Below the pieces are notes generated by a model. That model saw nothing but the letters and a program-made list of their open reading frames with translations. It searched no databases and was not told the origin of the DNA. A stretch of 64,000 bases of DNA from Bradyrhizobium sp. Ghvi. GTDB taxonomy: Bacteria; Pseudomonadota; Alphaproteobacteria; Rhizobiales; Xanthobacteraceae. Shown piece by piece: positions 1 through 7,230 of this stretch (the stretch's first letter is position 1; every line of letters starts with the position of its first letter). A program made the translations under genes and the position numbers. Where the stretch lies: positions 1 through 64,000 of the forward strand of contig NZ_FOVU01000006.1 of assembly GCF_900115265.1 (NCBI RefSeq), given 5' to 3'.

Positions 1-38
1 AGGGCGTTGAGGCGGTCGAGGGTCGGATGGGTGAGCAA
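1..38 (-). CDS. istB: IS21 helper ATPase IstB, N-terminal start only
   Basis: Only the first 12 to 13 codons are in the window. A TTG start at 36-38 gives a peptide beginning M-L-T-H-P-T-L-D-R-L, the usual beginning of IstB. GGAG lies about 8 bases before it, and it follows the istA stop by 11 bases, the normal istA-istB arrangement. IstB is the AAA+ ATPase that assists IstA in target choice and strand transfer. The rest of the gene is beyond the edge. Confidence 0.7.
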   Translation of the reverse strand, partial: MLTHPTLDRLNA

Positions 39-49
39 GGGACGATCTC

Positions 50-1603
50 CTAATTGTAATAGCGCGGTCCGCGGATGTTGGCATGCAGGATCGGCGCATC
101 GTCCGCGGAGCGCTGGTGAGCGGGACGCCGATCGAGATTGTTGGCGAGGATCGACTTGACCGAGCCATAGGTGCGCGCGCCGATGTCGATCGCCCGCGCA
201 GCCGCCGCGTCCAGCCGTTCGCGCCCATAGGAGGCGGCGAGCCTGAGGATGCCGAGGCAGGCGCGGAAGCCTTGTTCGGGGTGTGAGCGCTCGTCGAGAA
301 TGAGGTCGCACAATGCGCTGGTTGCCGGCCCGATCGCGGCGGCATCCTGACGGATACGCCCGATAGTCCAGCCGGCGTAGCGCCGATGGCTGGAGGCCAT
401 GTGCTCCGGCACGGTGGTGTGCTTGTGATTGCCACTCATGCGCTGATGCGCGGCAATCCGCTCGCCTTTGTGGAAGATCTCGACGGTGCGGGCGGTGAAC
501 CGCACCTCGACCTCGGCACGCGCGAAGCGATGCGGAACGCTGTAATAATGCTTCTCCACCTCGACGTGGTAGTCGAGGCTGACGCGGCGGATCCGCCACT
601 CGGCGAGCACGTAGGGGCTCGCCGGCAACGGCTTGAGCGCCGGCCGGTCGATCTCCTCGAGCAGCCGGCGGCGCGTCACGCCGAGCCGCCGGATCGGCCG
701 CTCCTCGTTGAGCCTGGTGAGCAACTCGCCGATCGCTGCGTTGACCTCGGCGAGGCTGTAGAAGACGCGGTGGCGCAGGCGGCCGAGCAGCCAGCGCTCG
801 ATGATGAGGACGGCCTGCTCGACCTTGGCCTTGTCGCGCGGCTTGCGAGGTCGCGCCGGCAAGACGGCCGTGCCGTAATGCGCGGCCATCTCCGCATAGG
901 TGCGATTGATCTGCGGGTCGTAGAGGCTCGCCTTGATGACTGCGACTTTGGTGTTGTCAGGCACCAAGAGCGCCGGGACGCCGCCAATCGCCGCGAAGGC
1001 GCCAACATGGGCGCTGATCCAGTCGGCGAGCCCCTGCGTCCACGTCGCCTGCGCGTAGGTGAAGCTCGAGGCGCCGAGCACGGCGACGAAGATCTGCGCC
1101 GTCCTCCGCTCGCCGGTGAGGCGGTCGACCACCACCGGCACGCCGTCGCCCGCGTAGTCGACGAACAGCTTGTCGCCGGCCGCGTGCGCCTGGCGCATCG
1201 TCACCGACAGGCGCCCCTCCCAGGCGCGGTAAAGCTCGCAGAAGCGCGAGTACCGGTATCCGCCGGGCTCGGCGCCGATGTACTCCTCCCACAGGATCGA
1301 CAGCGTCACGTGCTTGCGCTTGAGCTCGCGCTGCACCGCCGCCCAGTCGGGCTCGGCGATGCGGCGATGACCCTGCCGGTTACCGTTGCCGGTCTTGGCG
1401 AACAGGCGGGCCTCCAGGGCCGCGTCCGTGAGTTCGTCGGGCAACGGCCAGCTCAGGCCTGCGGCCTCGAACCGCCGGATGGTCAGCCGCACTGTCGAGG
1501 GCGCCGCGCCCATCCGCCGAGCAATCTCGCGGCTCGGCAGCCCAGCCGCCTTCATCCTGATCACATCGCGCACACGGCGCATCGCAAGCCTCTCCGTCGG
1601 CAT
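50..1603 (-). CDS. istA: IS21-family transposase IstA
   Basis: IstA catalyses cut and paste of the IS21 element. Starting at the ATG at 1603 the protein is 517 residues and begins MPTERLAMRR, the usual IstA start; an upstream in-frame ATG at 1666 would add 21 residues and seems less likely. Visible parts are an N-terminal helix-turn-helix (about residues 5-45), then an RNase-H-like DDE core with D149 (in VDYAGD), D216 (in VPDNTK) and E262 (in KAKVEQ), then the Mu-transposase-type C-terminal beta region. The gene looks intact. It is followed at once by istB. Confidence 0.95.
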   Translation of the reverse strand: MPTERLAMRRVRDVIRMKAAGLPSREIARRMGAAPSTVRLTIRRFEAAGLSWPLPDELTDAALEARLFAKTGNGNRQGHRRIAEPDWAAVQRELKRKHVTLSILWEEYIGAEPGGYRYSRFCELYRAWEGRLSVTMRQAHAAGDKLFVDYAGDGVPVVVDRLTGERRTAQIFVAVLGASSFTYAQATWTQGLADWISAHVGAFAAIGGVPALLVPDNTKVAVIKASLYDPQINRTYAEMAAHYGTAVLPARPRKPRDKAKVEQAVLIIERWLLGRLRHRVFYSLAEVNAAIGELLTRLNEERPIRRLGVTRRRLLEEIDRPALKPLPASPYVLAEWRIRRVSLDYHVEVEKHYYSVPHRFARAEVEVRFTARTVEIFHKGERIAAHQRMSGNHKHTTVPEHMASSHRRYAGWTIGRIRQDAAAIGPATSALCDLILDERSHPEQGFRACLGILRLAASYGRERLDAAAARAIDIGARTYGSVKSILANNLDRRPAHQRSADDAPILHANIRGPRYYN

Positions 1604-1668
1604 CCAGGGTCCCCCTTCGCAAAACCGAAAGGTTGACCCTATGGGAGCCAGAAGAGGTCTCGTCACCC

Positions 1669-1785
1669 GGGCGACATCATCCCGGAATGGTGGGCGACAT
1701 CATCTCGGAACGGGTGGGCGACTTCAAATCGGAATGGTGGGCGAGATCATCTCGGAATCCTGGGCGACATCGATCGGAATCCGCA
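1669..1785. repeat. Five tandem IS21 terminal repeats
   Basis: Five near-identical units beginning GGGCGA start at 1669, 1692, 1716, 1739 and 1762, so the period is 23-24 bases. The consensus is close to GGGCGACATCATCTCGGAA. Multiple subterminal repeats are the expected IstA binding sites at IS21 ends; here there are five, and the outermost unit abuts the ligase fragment. Confidence 0.85.
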
Positions 1786-2042
1786 GGTACCACGATCTCG
1801 CCGTCCATCACCGCCGAGTTCGCCTTGATGCGCCAGGCGTCATGAGCGACCTTCTTGAAGCGATGTGTCCAGTCGTGGCCGCGCCGGGTGAAGATCTTCG
1901 CCCTCTCGTTGGCCAGATGGACCTGAACACGGTAGCCGTCGAGCTTGATTTCGTGAATCCAGCGCTGCCCGGACGGCACCTTCTCTATCGAGGATGCCAG
2001 GGCCGGTTCGATGAAGCCGGGAAGAGGCGCCTTGACGCCCAT
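1786..2042 (-). pseudogene. ATP-dependent DNA ligase (LigD/LigC type), truncated by the IS21 element
   Basis: The reading frame begins MGVKAPLPGF at 2042 and contains the nucleotidyl-lysine motif HEIKLDGYR (K-L-D-G; the lysine is adenylated in active ligases) and the motif MDGEIVVP. It then runs into the IS end at 1785, so only about the first 85 residues of the adenylation domain remain. In Rhizobiales such ligases take part in Ku-dependent end joining, either alone or as the ligase part of LigD. The catalytic core is incomplete, so the remnant should be inactive. An upstream start in the same frame (2189) is possible but the extra residues look non-coding. Confidence 0.8.
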
Positions 2043-2176
2043 AGCCGCCGGCTTTTTACGCTGAAACGCCACTGAAGAACTCCACGCTACAGCCGATTCA
2101 AATTGGCACAGTTCGAATCGTTCCGGAACCTGCGAATCCTTGTCGCGTTGCTTCGATGTCGCAACAGGAGGCACCG

Positions 2177-2365
2177 ATGGCGGTAGCAAAGAAGAGCAAG
2201 ACGGCGCGCGGACGAAAGCAGGATCGGGCGCGGGTGGCCGGCGGGCAGGACTACGAAGTGCAGTACGAGGCGAAGAAGACCGGAAAGTCGGCGCCGGCGG
2301 TGAAGAAGGCCGTCAAAAAGGTCGGCAACGCGCGCAAGCGGGTGGAGAAACGGCTGGGCCGCTGA
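2177..2365 (+). CDS. DUF3606 family small basic protein
   Basis: A 62-residue, lysine- and arginine-rich protein. The C-terminal half has the DUF3606 pattern: a D-Y-E-V-Q-Y stretch, then KK.GKSAPAVKKAVKKVG and a final arginine-rich helix. The start at 2177 is preceded by AGGAGG at good spacing; the in-frame ATG at 2156 is less well placed. DUF3606 proteins are frequent in Bradyrhizobium and their role is unknown. The basic character could suit nucleic-acid binding, which is inference only. Confidence 0.75.
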   Translation: MAVAKKSKTARGRKQDRARVAGGQDYEVQYEAKKTGKSAPAVKKAVKKVGNARKRVEKRLGR

Positions 2366-2396
2366 GTCGGAGAGACGGGCTGGCGTCCGAGGGTGG

Positions 2397-2660
2397 CTAG
2401 TCAGAGGGGCATTCAGGGCAGGTGTCACCGATCGAGTCCAGCACATCGCGAACCGCGGCCTCCGCTGCTTGACGGGAGACGCCTTCCGGCAGGTCTCTAC
2501 AGGCGATATCGAAGGCCCGCTCTCGGGCTTGCGGATCGGCGCGGTCCTGCATCCAACCGTGCTCCTCGCACTCGCGGATGGCGCCGGCTTCGTTCAGCAC
2601 GTTGATCGCCCAACCCCGCAGGGTGCGGATCGCTGGCCGTCTCTGCTTGGTCATCAGCAT
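2397..2660 (-). CDS. Conserved hypothetical small protein
   Basis: An 87-residue soluble protein starting at 2660, with GGGAG about 8 bases upstream; an ATG two codons later is an alternative. It contains the stretch RTLRGWAINVLNEAGAIREC, an acidic middle and a C-terminal CPEC pair. I recognise no domain. Its codon use resembles the neighbouring chromosomal-type genes, and it is convergent with the DUF3606 gene. Function unknown. Confidence 0.5.
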   Translation of the reverse strand: MLMTKQRRPAIRTLRGWAINVLNEAGAIRECEEHGWMQDRADPQARERAFDIACRDLPEGVSRQAAEAAVRDVLDSIGDTCPECPSD

Positions 2661-2795
2661 TGAAGGTTCTCCCACGCTGAGACGAATCGTTTAGTCCCGC
2701 AGACGTTCCCCATCGCTAACATCTCGTGGTCCAAAGGCCGAATTTTCCGCCCGGCCAAGTGCCAGGGCGGGCAAGAACCTCGCGGGGCAGAAACG

Positions 2796-2839
2796 AAAAA
2801 CCGGACCTTTATGCAGCAGCCACCTGCACAAAGGTCCGG
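2796..2839 (-). terminator. Rho-independent terminator for the lysine-rich peptide gene
   Basis: CCGGACCTTT at 2801-2810 pairs perfectly with AAAGGTCCGG at 2830-2839. Inside it TGCAG (2812-2816) pairs with CTGCA (2824-2828), giving a 15-bp interrupted stem. On the minus strand the hairpin is followed by TTTTTCGTTTC. It lies 124 bases downstream of the stop of the minus-strand peptide gene at 2963-3046. Confidence 0.8.
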
Positions 2840-2962
2840 CCTTATCTTAGCGTGCCGCGATACCGAACGGCTGCAAAGGACGCTTCATGTCCTTTGGGAG
2901 GTCTCGCTTTTCATCCGGGTTTCGATCCGGAGGCGGCAATCGATCAGTAGCCGATACGGCTA

Positions 2963-3046
2963 CTACTTTTTCTTTGAAGTCTTCTTTGCCACCTTCTTGG
3001 TAGCTGCCTTCGCGGTCTTCTTTGCTTTCTTCGCTTTCTTGGCCAT
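2963..3046 (-). CDS. 27-residue lysine-rich, histone-H1-like peptide
   Basis: The peptide begins MAKKAKKAKKTAKAATKKVA and ends in three lysines; it is made almost only of K, A, T and V, like the basic tails of bacterial histone-H1-like proteins. AGAGGA lies 5 bases before the ATG at 3046. A perfect 7-bp hairpin (2947-2963) overlaps the stop codon, and a clear terminator follows at 2796-2839, so this is probably a real short transcription unit. Such peptides are expected to bind nucleic acid non-specifically; the role here is unknown. Confidence 0.65.
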   Translation of the reverse strand: MAKKAKKAKKTAKAATKKVAKKTSKKK

Positions 3047-3805
3047 GTCGTCCTCTGTAAGAATTGGCTCTCAGTGAACATGCCCACGCCGTGCATAGAC
3101 ATGCGCACGACTGGGACGATATCACAAAAGCAAAATTGATACCAAGGAGACGTAAATCCGCATTGAGTCGCTCGCCGGAGGCACTCGCCCTCGGGCCTGC
3201 CGTCATTGCATGCCGGCGTCGCTATCACTGCCCTTCGGGTCGGGTGCCTTAACTGGTCTCGCGACTGCACTCGGTCCCGGGTCCCGCCGCTACGCGTCGG
3301 CGCTATGCTGACCCTCCTGCGGGTGCCTCTTTCGCCGCGTCCGCGAGTGGTCTTCGCTTTCGCTCCGCCAACAGGCCTCTCTTTCAGAATTGTGAAACTC
3401 CTGTAAAAATGCCGGGTGGTTCTCGTCTCATTGCCTGCATCACGTTCGCTCAGGTTTTTGGCGCGTGCGGCCAGGGCCGCATCGGGCTCTCGTGAACCGA
3501 GCCGCGCAGCGTCTCGGCCTTGAGGCTTCGATCCGTCGCGCTAGAGCTTTGGTGCTCCTCGCCGGGGGCACTCGGGAAAGGGGCTCGCCTTTCGGCGATC
3601 GCTATCACTGCCCCGTTCCCGGGTGCCGCTATTGAACCGGTCTCGTCGCTGCACTCGGACCCGCGTGCCCCTTCGGGTCGCTATGCTCACGCTCTCCGGG
3701 TGCCATTTTCCGTTGAGGCGATGCGCCGCTGGCGCACGCCTGATCGGGCCTGCGACCCTCAGATTGCGAAGAGGCTGAGAGTAAGAGTGCAGGCTGGTGT
3801 TTCCG
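3047..3805. other. Long gene-poor stretch with degenerate repeats before ardC
   Basis: No convincing gene is seen on either strand; the open frames lack plausible starts and family features. It holds two diverged copies of a roughly 110-base GC-rich block (about 3219-3330 and 3597-3704). Both contain TCGCTATCACTGCC, a central GGTCTCG...TGCACTCGG, CGCTATGCT, and GGGTGCC twice. Confidence 0.5.
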
Positions 3806-3859
3806 TGACGGGTTACAAGCTGCGAGAGAGGCTCGCGGTGCCCGTCGCGGAGACCCGCG
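3771..3859 (+). promoter_or_regulatory. Structured 5' leader of ardC, copy 1 of a conserved stem-loop
   Basis: TGACGGG (3806-3812) pairs with CCCGTCG (3841-3847). Between them a 19-nt hairpin at 3820-3838 has the stem CTGCGAG/CTCGCGG and a GAG-centred loop. The 5' inner strand is TTACAAG. GGAGA (3849-3853) lies exactly 6 bases before the ATG. The same architecture, lengths and spacing recur before parB at 4872-4926 with different paired bases, which argues for a conserved RNA structure. Confidence 0.6.
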
Positions 3860-4822
3860 ATGTCAAACCCTAACGCTTGCGCGCGCGCCGGCAAGGACCG
3901 GGCGAACCTCTACAGCGAAATCACTGATAAGATCATTGCCGAGCTCGAGGCCGGACGCGTCCCCTGGGTCCAGCCTTGGGGTACGGCCGCGGCGAAAGCG
4001 CCGCTGGCCATGCCGAAAAATGCGTCGACCAACCGGCAATACAGTGGTGTGAACATCCTCATCCTATGGGGCGCCGTGATCGAACACGGGTTTACCGGTC
4101 AAAGTTGGCTCACATTTCGTCAGGCGCTCTCACTTGGCGGCCACGTTCGCAAGGGAGAGCGCGGCACCACAGTCGTCTACGCTGATCGTTTCGTGCCGAA
4201 TGACGAAAAGCGCCGCGCCGCCGAGACCGGCGAAGACGCTCAGGCAATTCCGTTCCTCAAACGATTTACGGTTTTCAACGTCGATCAGTGCGCAGATCTG
4301 CCTGACGAGATTGCCACCGCCGCGCCGCCACCGCCGGCTGGCCTCATCGAACCCACAGTCGACGCCCTGATCAACGCCAGCGGAATTTCATTTCGCATCG
4401 GTGGAGATCGCGCATTCTACGCAACAGGCGAAGACTATGTTCAGGTCCCACCGCCGCAGGCCTATTTCGAACCCATGAACTGGCACCGTACCGCCTTGCA
4501 TGAACTCGGTCATGCGACCGGGCACCCCTCGCGTCTTAATCGGGACCAGAGCGGATCCTACGGTACCAAGAAATATGCCTTCGAAGAGCTGGTCGCCGAG
4601 CTGAGTTCCGCGTTCAGCTGCGCGTCGCTCGGGATCGTCCCGACCGTGCGTCATGCCGACTATATCGGCTCCTGGCTTGAAGTCCTGCGCGAAGACGTCA
4701 GGGCCATCGTGCGTGCCGCCTCACAGGCAAGCAAGGCCGCCGATTATTTGCTCGGCTTCGTTCCCGCGTCCATTGAGCCCGCGGTGCTGGACTCGGTTGT
4801 CGCCAATCACGATGCGGCGTGA
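3860..4822 (+). CDS. ardC: ArdC-type antirestriction / zincin metallopeptidase-domain protein
   Basis: A 320-residue protein of the ArdC family, which protects incoming conjugative DNA from host restriction. The N-terminal part (about 13-145, starting at DRANLYSEITDKIIAELEAG and including SGVNILILW) is the ssDNA-binding ArdC domain. The C-terminal part is a zincin-like metallopeptidase domain with HELGHATGH at 214-222 and a likely third ligand in FEELVAE near 241-247. It is the first gene of the ICE maintenance block, with GGAGA 6 bases before the ATG and a structured leader upstream. Full length for the family. It is probably among the first proteins expressed in a recipient, by analogy with plasmid ArdC. 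Confidence 0.9.
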   Translation: MSNPNACARAGKDRANLYSEITDKIIAELEAGRVPWVQPWGTAAAKAPLAMPKNASTNRQYSGVNILILWGAVIEHGFTGQSWLTFRQALSLGGHVRKGERGTTVVYADRFVPNDEKRRAAETGEDAQAIPFLKRFTVFNVDQCADLPDEIATAAPPPPAGLIEPTVDALINASGISFRIGGDRAFYATGEDYVQVPPPQAYFEPMNWHRTALHELGHATGHPSRLNRDQSGSYGTKKYAFEELVAELSSAFSCASLGIVPTVRHADYIGSWLEVLREDVRAIVRAASQASKAADYLLGFVPASIEPAVLDSVVANHDAA

Positions 4823-4842
4823 TGCTCGGCCTCGTGTAGCCG

Positions 4843-4926
4843 GCGAGAGTGAGAGGAGGGGAGGCTGTTCGCGACGGGTTGGAAGCCGAGAGAGAGTCTC
4901 ACGGCCGCCCGTCGTGGAGAGCCAAA
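4843..4926 (+). promoter_or_regulatory. Structured 5' leader of parB, copy 2 of the conserved stem-loop
   Basis: CGACGGG (4872-4878) pairs perfectly with CCCGTCG (4908-4914). The inner hairpin at 4886-4904 is again 19 nt (CCG.GAGA, loop GAG, TCTC.CGG). The 5' inner strand TTGGAAG matches TTACAAG of copy 1. GGAGA at 4916-4920 is again 6 bases from the ATG, and the distance from stem to ATG is 12 nt in both copies. Confidence 0.6.
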
Positions 4927-7044
4927 ATGACGAAAGCCGTACAAAAGATCACGCTGTCGCCTTCCCGGGACATCCCCTTCAACAAGCTCGTGCTCAGCCA
5001 GTCGAACGTTCGCCGCGTCAAGGCCGGTGTCTCGATCGAGCAGCTGGCCGAGAGCATCGCGCAGCGTACGCTTCTGCAAAGTCTCAGTGTCCGGGCCGTC
5101 GTTGATACCGATGGCAACGAGACCGGCACGTTCGAGGTGCCAGCGGGCGGCAGGCGCTATCGCGCTCTCGAGCTCCTGGTGAAACAAAAACGCATGTCAA
5201 AGACGCAGGCGGTGCCGTGCGTCGTGCGTGAAGGGGGCATTGCCGCGGACGATTCGGTGGCGGAGAACGATGAGCGGGTCGGTCTGCATCCGCTCGATCA
5301 GTTTCGGGCCTTCCAGACCCTCCGCGATCTCGGCATGAGCGAGGAAGACATTGCCGCCCGGCACTTCGTGAACCCTGCGATCGTAAAGCAGCGGCTGCGG
5401 CTGGCGTCGGTGTCGCCGAAGCTGCATGAGGTGTATGCCGAAGTCGGCATGACGCTCGAGCAGCTCATGGCGTTCTCGGTCACGGCCGATCACGCCCGCC
5501 AGGAGCAAGTCTGGGAGAATGTCAGCCGTTCCGGGTATGACGAGCCTTACCAGATCCGGCGCTTGCTCACCGAGAACACCGTACGCGGGTCCGATCGCCG
5601 CGCCCAATTTGTGGGCCTTGATGCCTATCAGAACGCGGGTGGCGGCGTTCTGCGGGATCTGTTCGAGCACGACGACGGCGGCTGGCTTCAGGACGTCGTG
5701 CTGCTCGACCGCCTCGTAACCGAAAAGCTCAAAGCAGAAGCTGAGACGATTGCGGCCGAAGGCTGGAAGTGGATCTCCGTCGCCGTAGAGTTCTCCTACG
5801 GTTATACTCAAGGCCTACGAAAAATCGAAGGCAAGCCTGTTGATCTCTCACCTGAGGAGCAGGCCACCATCGATGCCCTAAATGCCGAGCAGGCCAAGCT
5901 GGAAGCCGAGTACCAGGATGCCGACGAGCTGCCCGAAGAGGTTGACCAGCGTCTCGGCGAAATCGAGGCGGCGCTGGCGGCGTTCGAAGACCGGCCAATG
6001 CTTTACGAACCGACGGAAATCGCCCGAGCAGGTGTCTTCATCAGCATCGATTCCGAAGGGCGCCTCGCCGTAGACCGGGGGTACGTCCGGCCAGAGGACG
6101 AAGTGCAGGCAAGTGATCCTGATGTCGGGCAGGACGCCGACGTGTCGTCGAGCGAAGGTCAAGAGGAGGGCCCTTCCGTCCAGCGCACGGTCATCGCGGT
6201 CGCAGGTAGTGCTCCCGATGCCGAGGACGATGATGAAGACGCGGCCAAGCCTCTGCCGGATCGGCTGATCACCGAGCTGACGGCGCATCGGACGCTGGCA
6301 TTGCGGGATGCGCTGGCAGAAAATCCAGCGGTCGCGTTCCAGGCAGTCCTGCATAACTTCGTGCTGACGGCCTTTTACCGGTTCGCGTCGTCCGGGAGCT
6401 GTCTTGAGATCGGCCTTCGCACGCCGAACTTTCCCGCCCAAGCTCCGGGGCTGAGGGAAAGTGTTTCTGCCAAAGCTGTCGAGGCGCGGCACGAGGCCTG
6501 GAAGGCGCGGTTGCCGAAAAGCGAGAACGATCTTTGGGATGCGCTGACGGCTCTCGATCCTGGTGTTCAGGCATCATTGTTCGCCCACTGTGCGTCATTT
6601 GCCGTCAACGCCGTCTATGAACCGGCCAACCGCTACAATCAGGGCCGTGTCTCCGCCCACGGCGTTCGGACGCGTCTCGATCGGGCTGATGTGCTGGCGC
6701 GCGCGGTCGGACTCGACTTGGTGCAGGCTGGCTGGCGACCGACCGTCGACAACTATCTCGGCCGGGTCACCAAGCCGCGAATTCTGGAGGCGGTGCGGGA
6801 AGCCAAGGGCGAGTCGTCAGCACAACTGATCGACCATCTGAAGAAGGCCGACATGGCCAAGGAGGCCGAGCGGCTTCTCGATGGCTCGGGTTGGTTGCCG
6901 GAGCCGCTGCGTCTTGTGGCTCCCGATGTGGCGCCAGTGGAGCAGGAGGGCGAAGCGGGCTCGCTGCCCGAATTCCTCGCCGACGAAGAGGATCAGGAGA
7001 CCGCCGGCGACGAAGATCCGCAACAACTCGACGCGGCTGAGTGA
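4927..7044 (+). CDS. parB: ParB-like partition/nuclease-domain protein of the ICE
   Basis: A 705-residue protein with an N-terminal ParB/Spo0J domain: the segment IPFNKLVLSQSNVR, the box II motif GGRRYRA (about 74-80), ENDERVGLHPLDQFRAF (about 114-130), then a KorB-like helix-turn-helix region (about 130-165). The long C-terminal half is acidic around 380-450 and has no domain I recognise. Such large ParB-like proteins are a standing part of rhizobial ICE backbones, next to ardC and the methylase-helicase gene; whether they partition DNA or act as nucleases is not settled. The start at 4927 is chosen from GGAGA and the leader; an in-frame start at 4849 would run through the leader structure. 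Confidence 0.88.
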   Translation: MTKAVQKITLSPSRDIPFNKLVLSQSNVRRVKAGVSIEQLAESIAQRTLLQSLSVRAVVDTDGNETGTFEVPAGGRRYRALELLVKQKRMSKTQAVPCVVREGGIAADDSVAENDERVGLHPLDQFRAFQTLRDLGMSEEDIAARHFVNPAIVKQRLRLASVSPKLHEVYAEVGMTLEQLMAFSVTADHARQEQVWENVSRSGYDEPYQIRRLLTENTVRGSDRRAQFVGLDAYQNAGGGVLRDLFEHDDGGWLQDVVLLDRLVTEKLKAEAETIAAEGWKWISVAVEFSYGYTQGLRKIEGKPVDLSPEEQATIDALNAEQAKLEAEYQDADELPEEVDQRLGEIEAALAAFEDRPMLYEPTEIARAGVFISIDSEGRLAVDRGYVRPEDEVQASDPDVGQDADVSSSEGQEEGPSVQRTVIAVAGSAPDAEDDDEDAAKPLPDRLITELTAHRTLALRDALAENPAVAFQAVLHNFVLTAFYRFASSGSCLEIGLRTPNFPAQAPGLRESVSAKAVEARHEAWKARLPKSENDLWDALTALDPGVQASLFAHCASFAVNAVYEPANRYNQGRVSAHGVRTRLDRADVLARAVGLDLVQAGWRPTVDNYLGRVTKPRILEAVREAKGESSAQLIDHLKKADMAKEAERLLDGSGWLPEPLRLVAPDVAPVEQEGEAGSLPEFLADEEDQETAGDEDPQQLDAAE

Positions 7045-7230
7045 CATCACAGAGCGGGACGGCTCCGGCCGCCCCGCGGTTGCTTGGGGACCGGTGCTCA
7101 GCGCCGGTCGCCCATTCTTATGGGCGAGGGCTCAGAGGGAGAGGCAGGCCGGGAAGGTTTGAATCGCCGTGGTCCTGAGGAGAGCGCCTGGTGGTTCGAC
7201 CCATTCCAGCTCTCCGAAAGAAATCCTGCC
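7045..7230. other. Intergenic leader between parB and the helicase-methylase gene
   Basis: 186 bases without a gene. They contain GC-rich inverted segments, for example GACCGGTG...CGCCGGTC around 7090-7109, then TCGCCCATTCTTATGGGCGA (7108-7127), a perfect CGCCCAT/ATGGGCG hairpin. It may be a structured leader for the large gene downstream but does not share the CGACGGG stem of the two leaders upstream. Confidence 0.35.

Larger units (their letters stand above)
1..1785 (-). mobile_element. IS21-family insertion sequence, one end outside the window
   Basis: This element contains istA, the first codons of istB, and the multiple short terminal repeats typical of IS21. The right end is placed at 1785: reading on the minus strand, recognisable ligase coding sequence stops there and the element starts with TGCGGATTCC. 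The other end lies before position 1. The insertion truncates the ligase gene at 1786-2042. The boundary is read from the loss of ligase similarity, so it may be off by a few bases. Confidence 0.85.

Noticed and set aside
386..1636. 416-codon open frame on the plus strand over istA
   Set aside because: It is antisense to the intact istA, has no family-like sequence, and reads as the usual GC-rich shadow frame.
1669..1785. CRISPR array from the five regular repeats
   Set aside because: The units are 23-24 bp with no real spacers, sit at the end of an IS21 element and match its terminal repeats.
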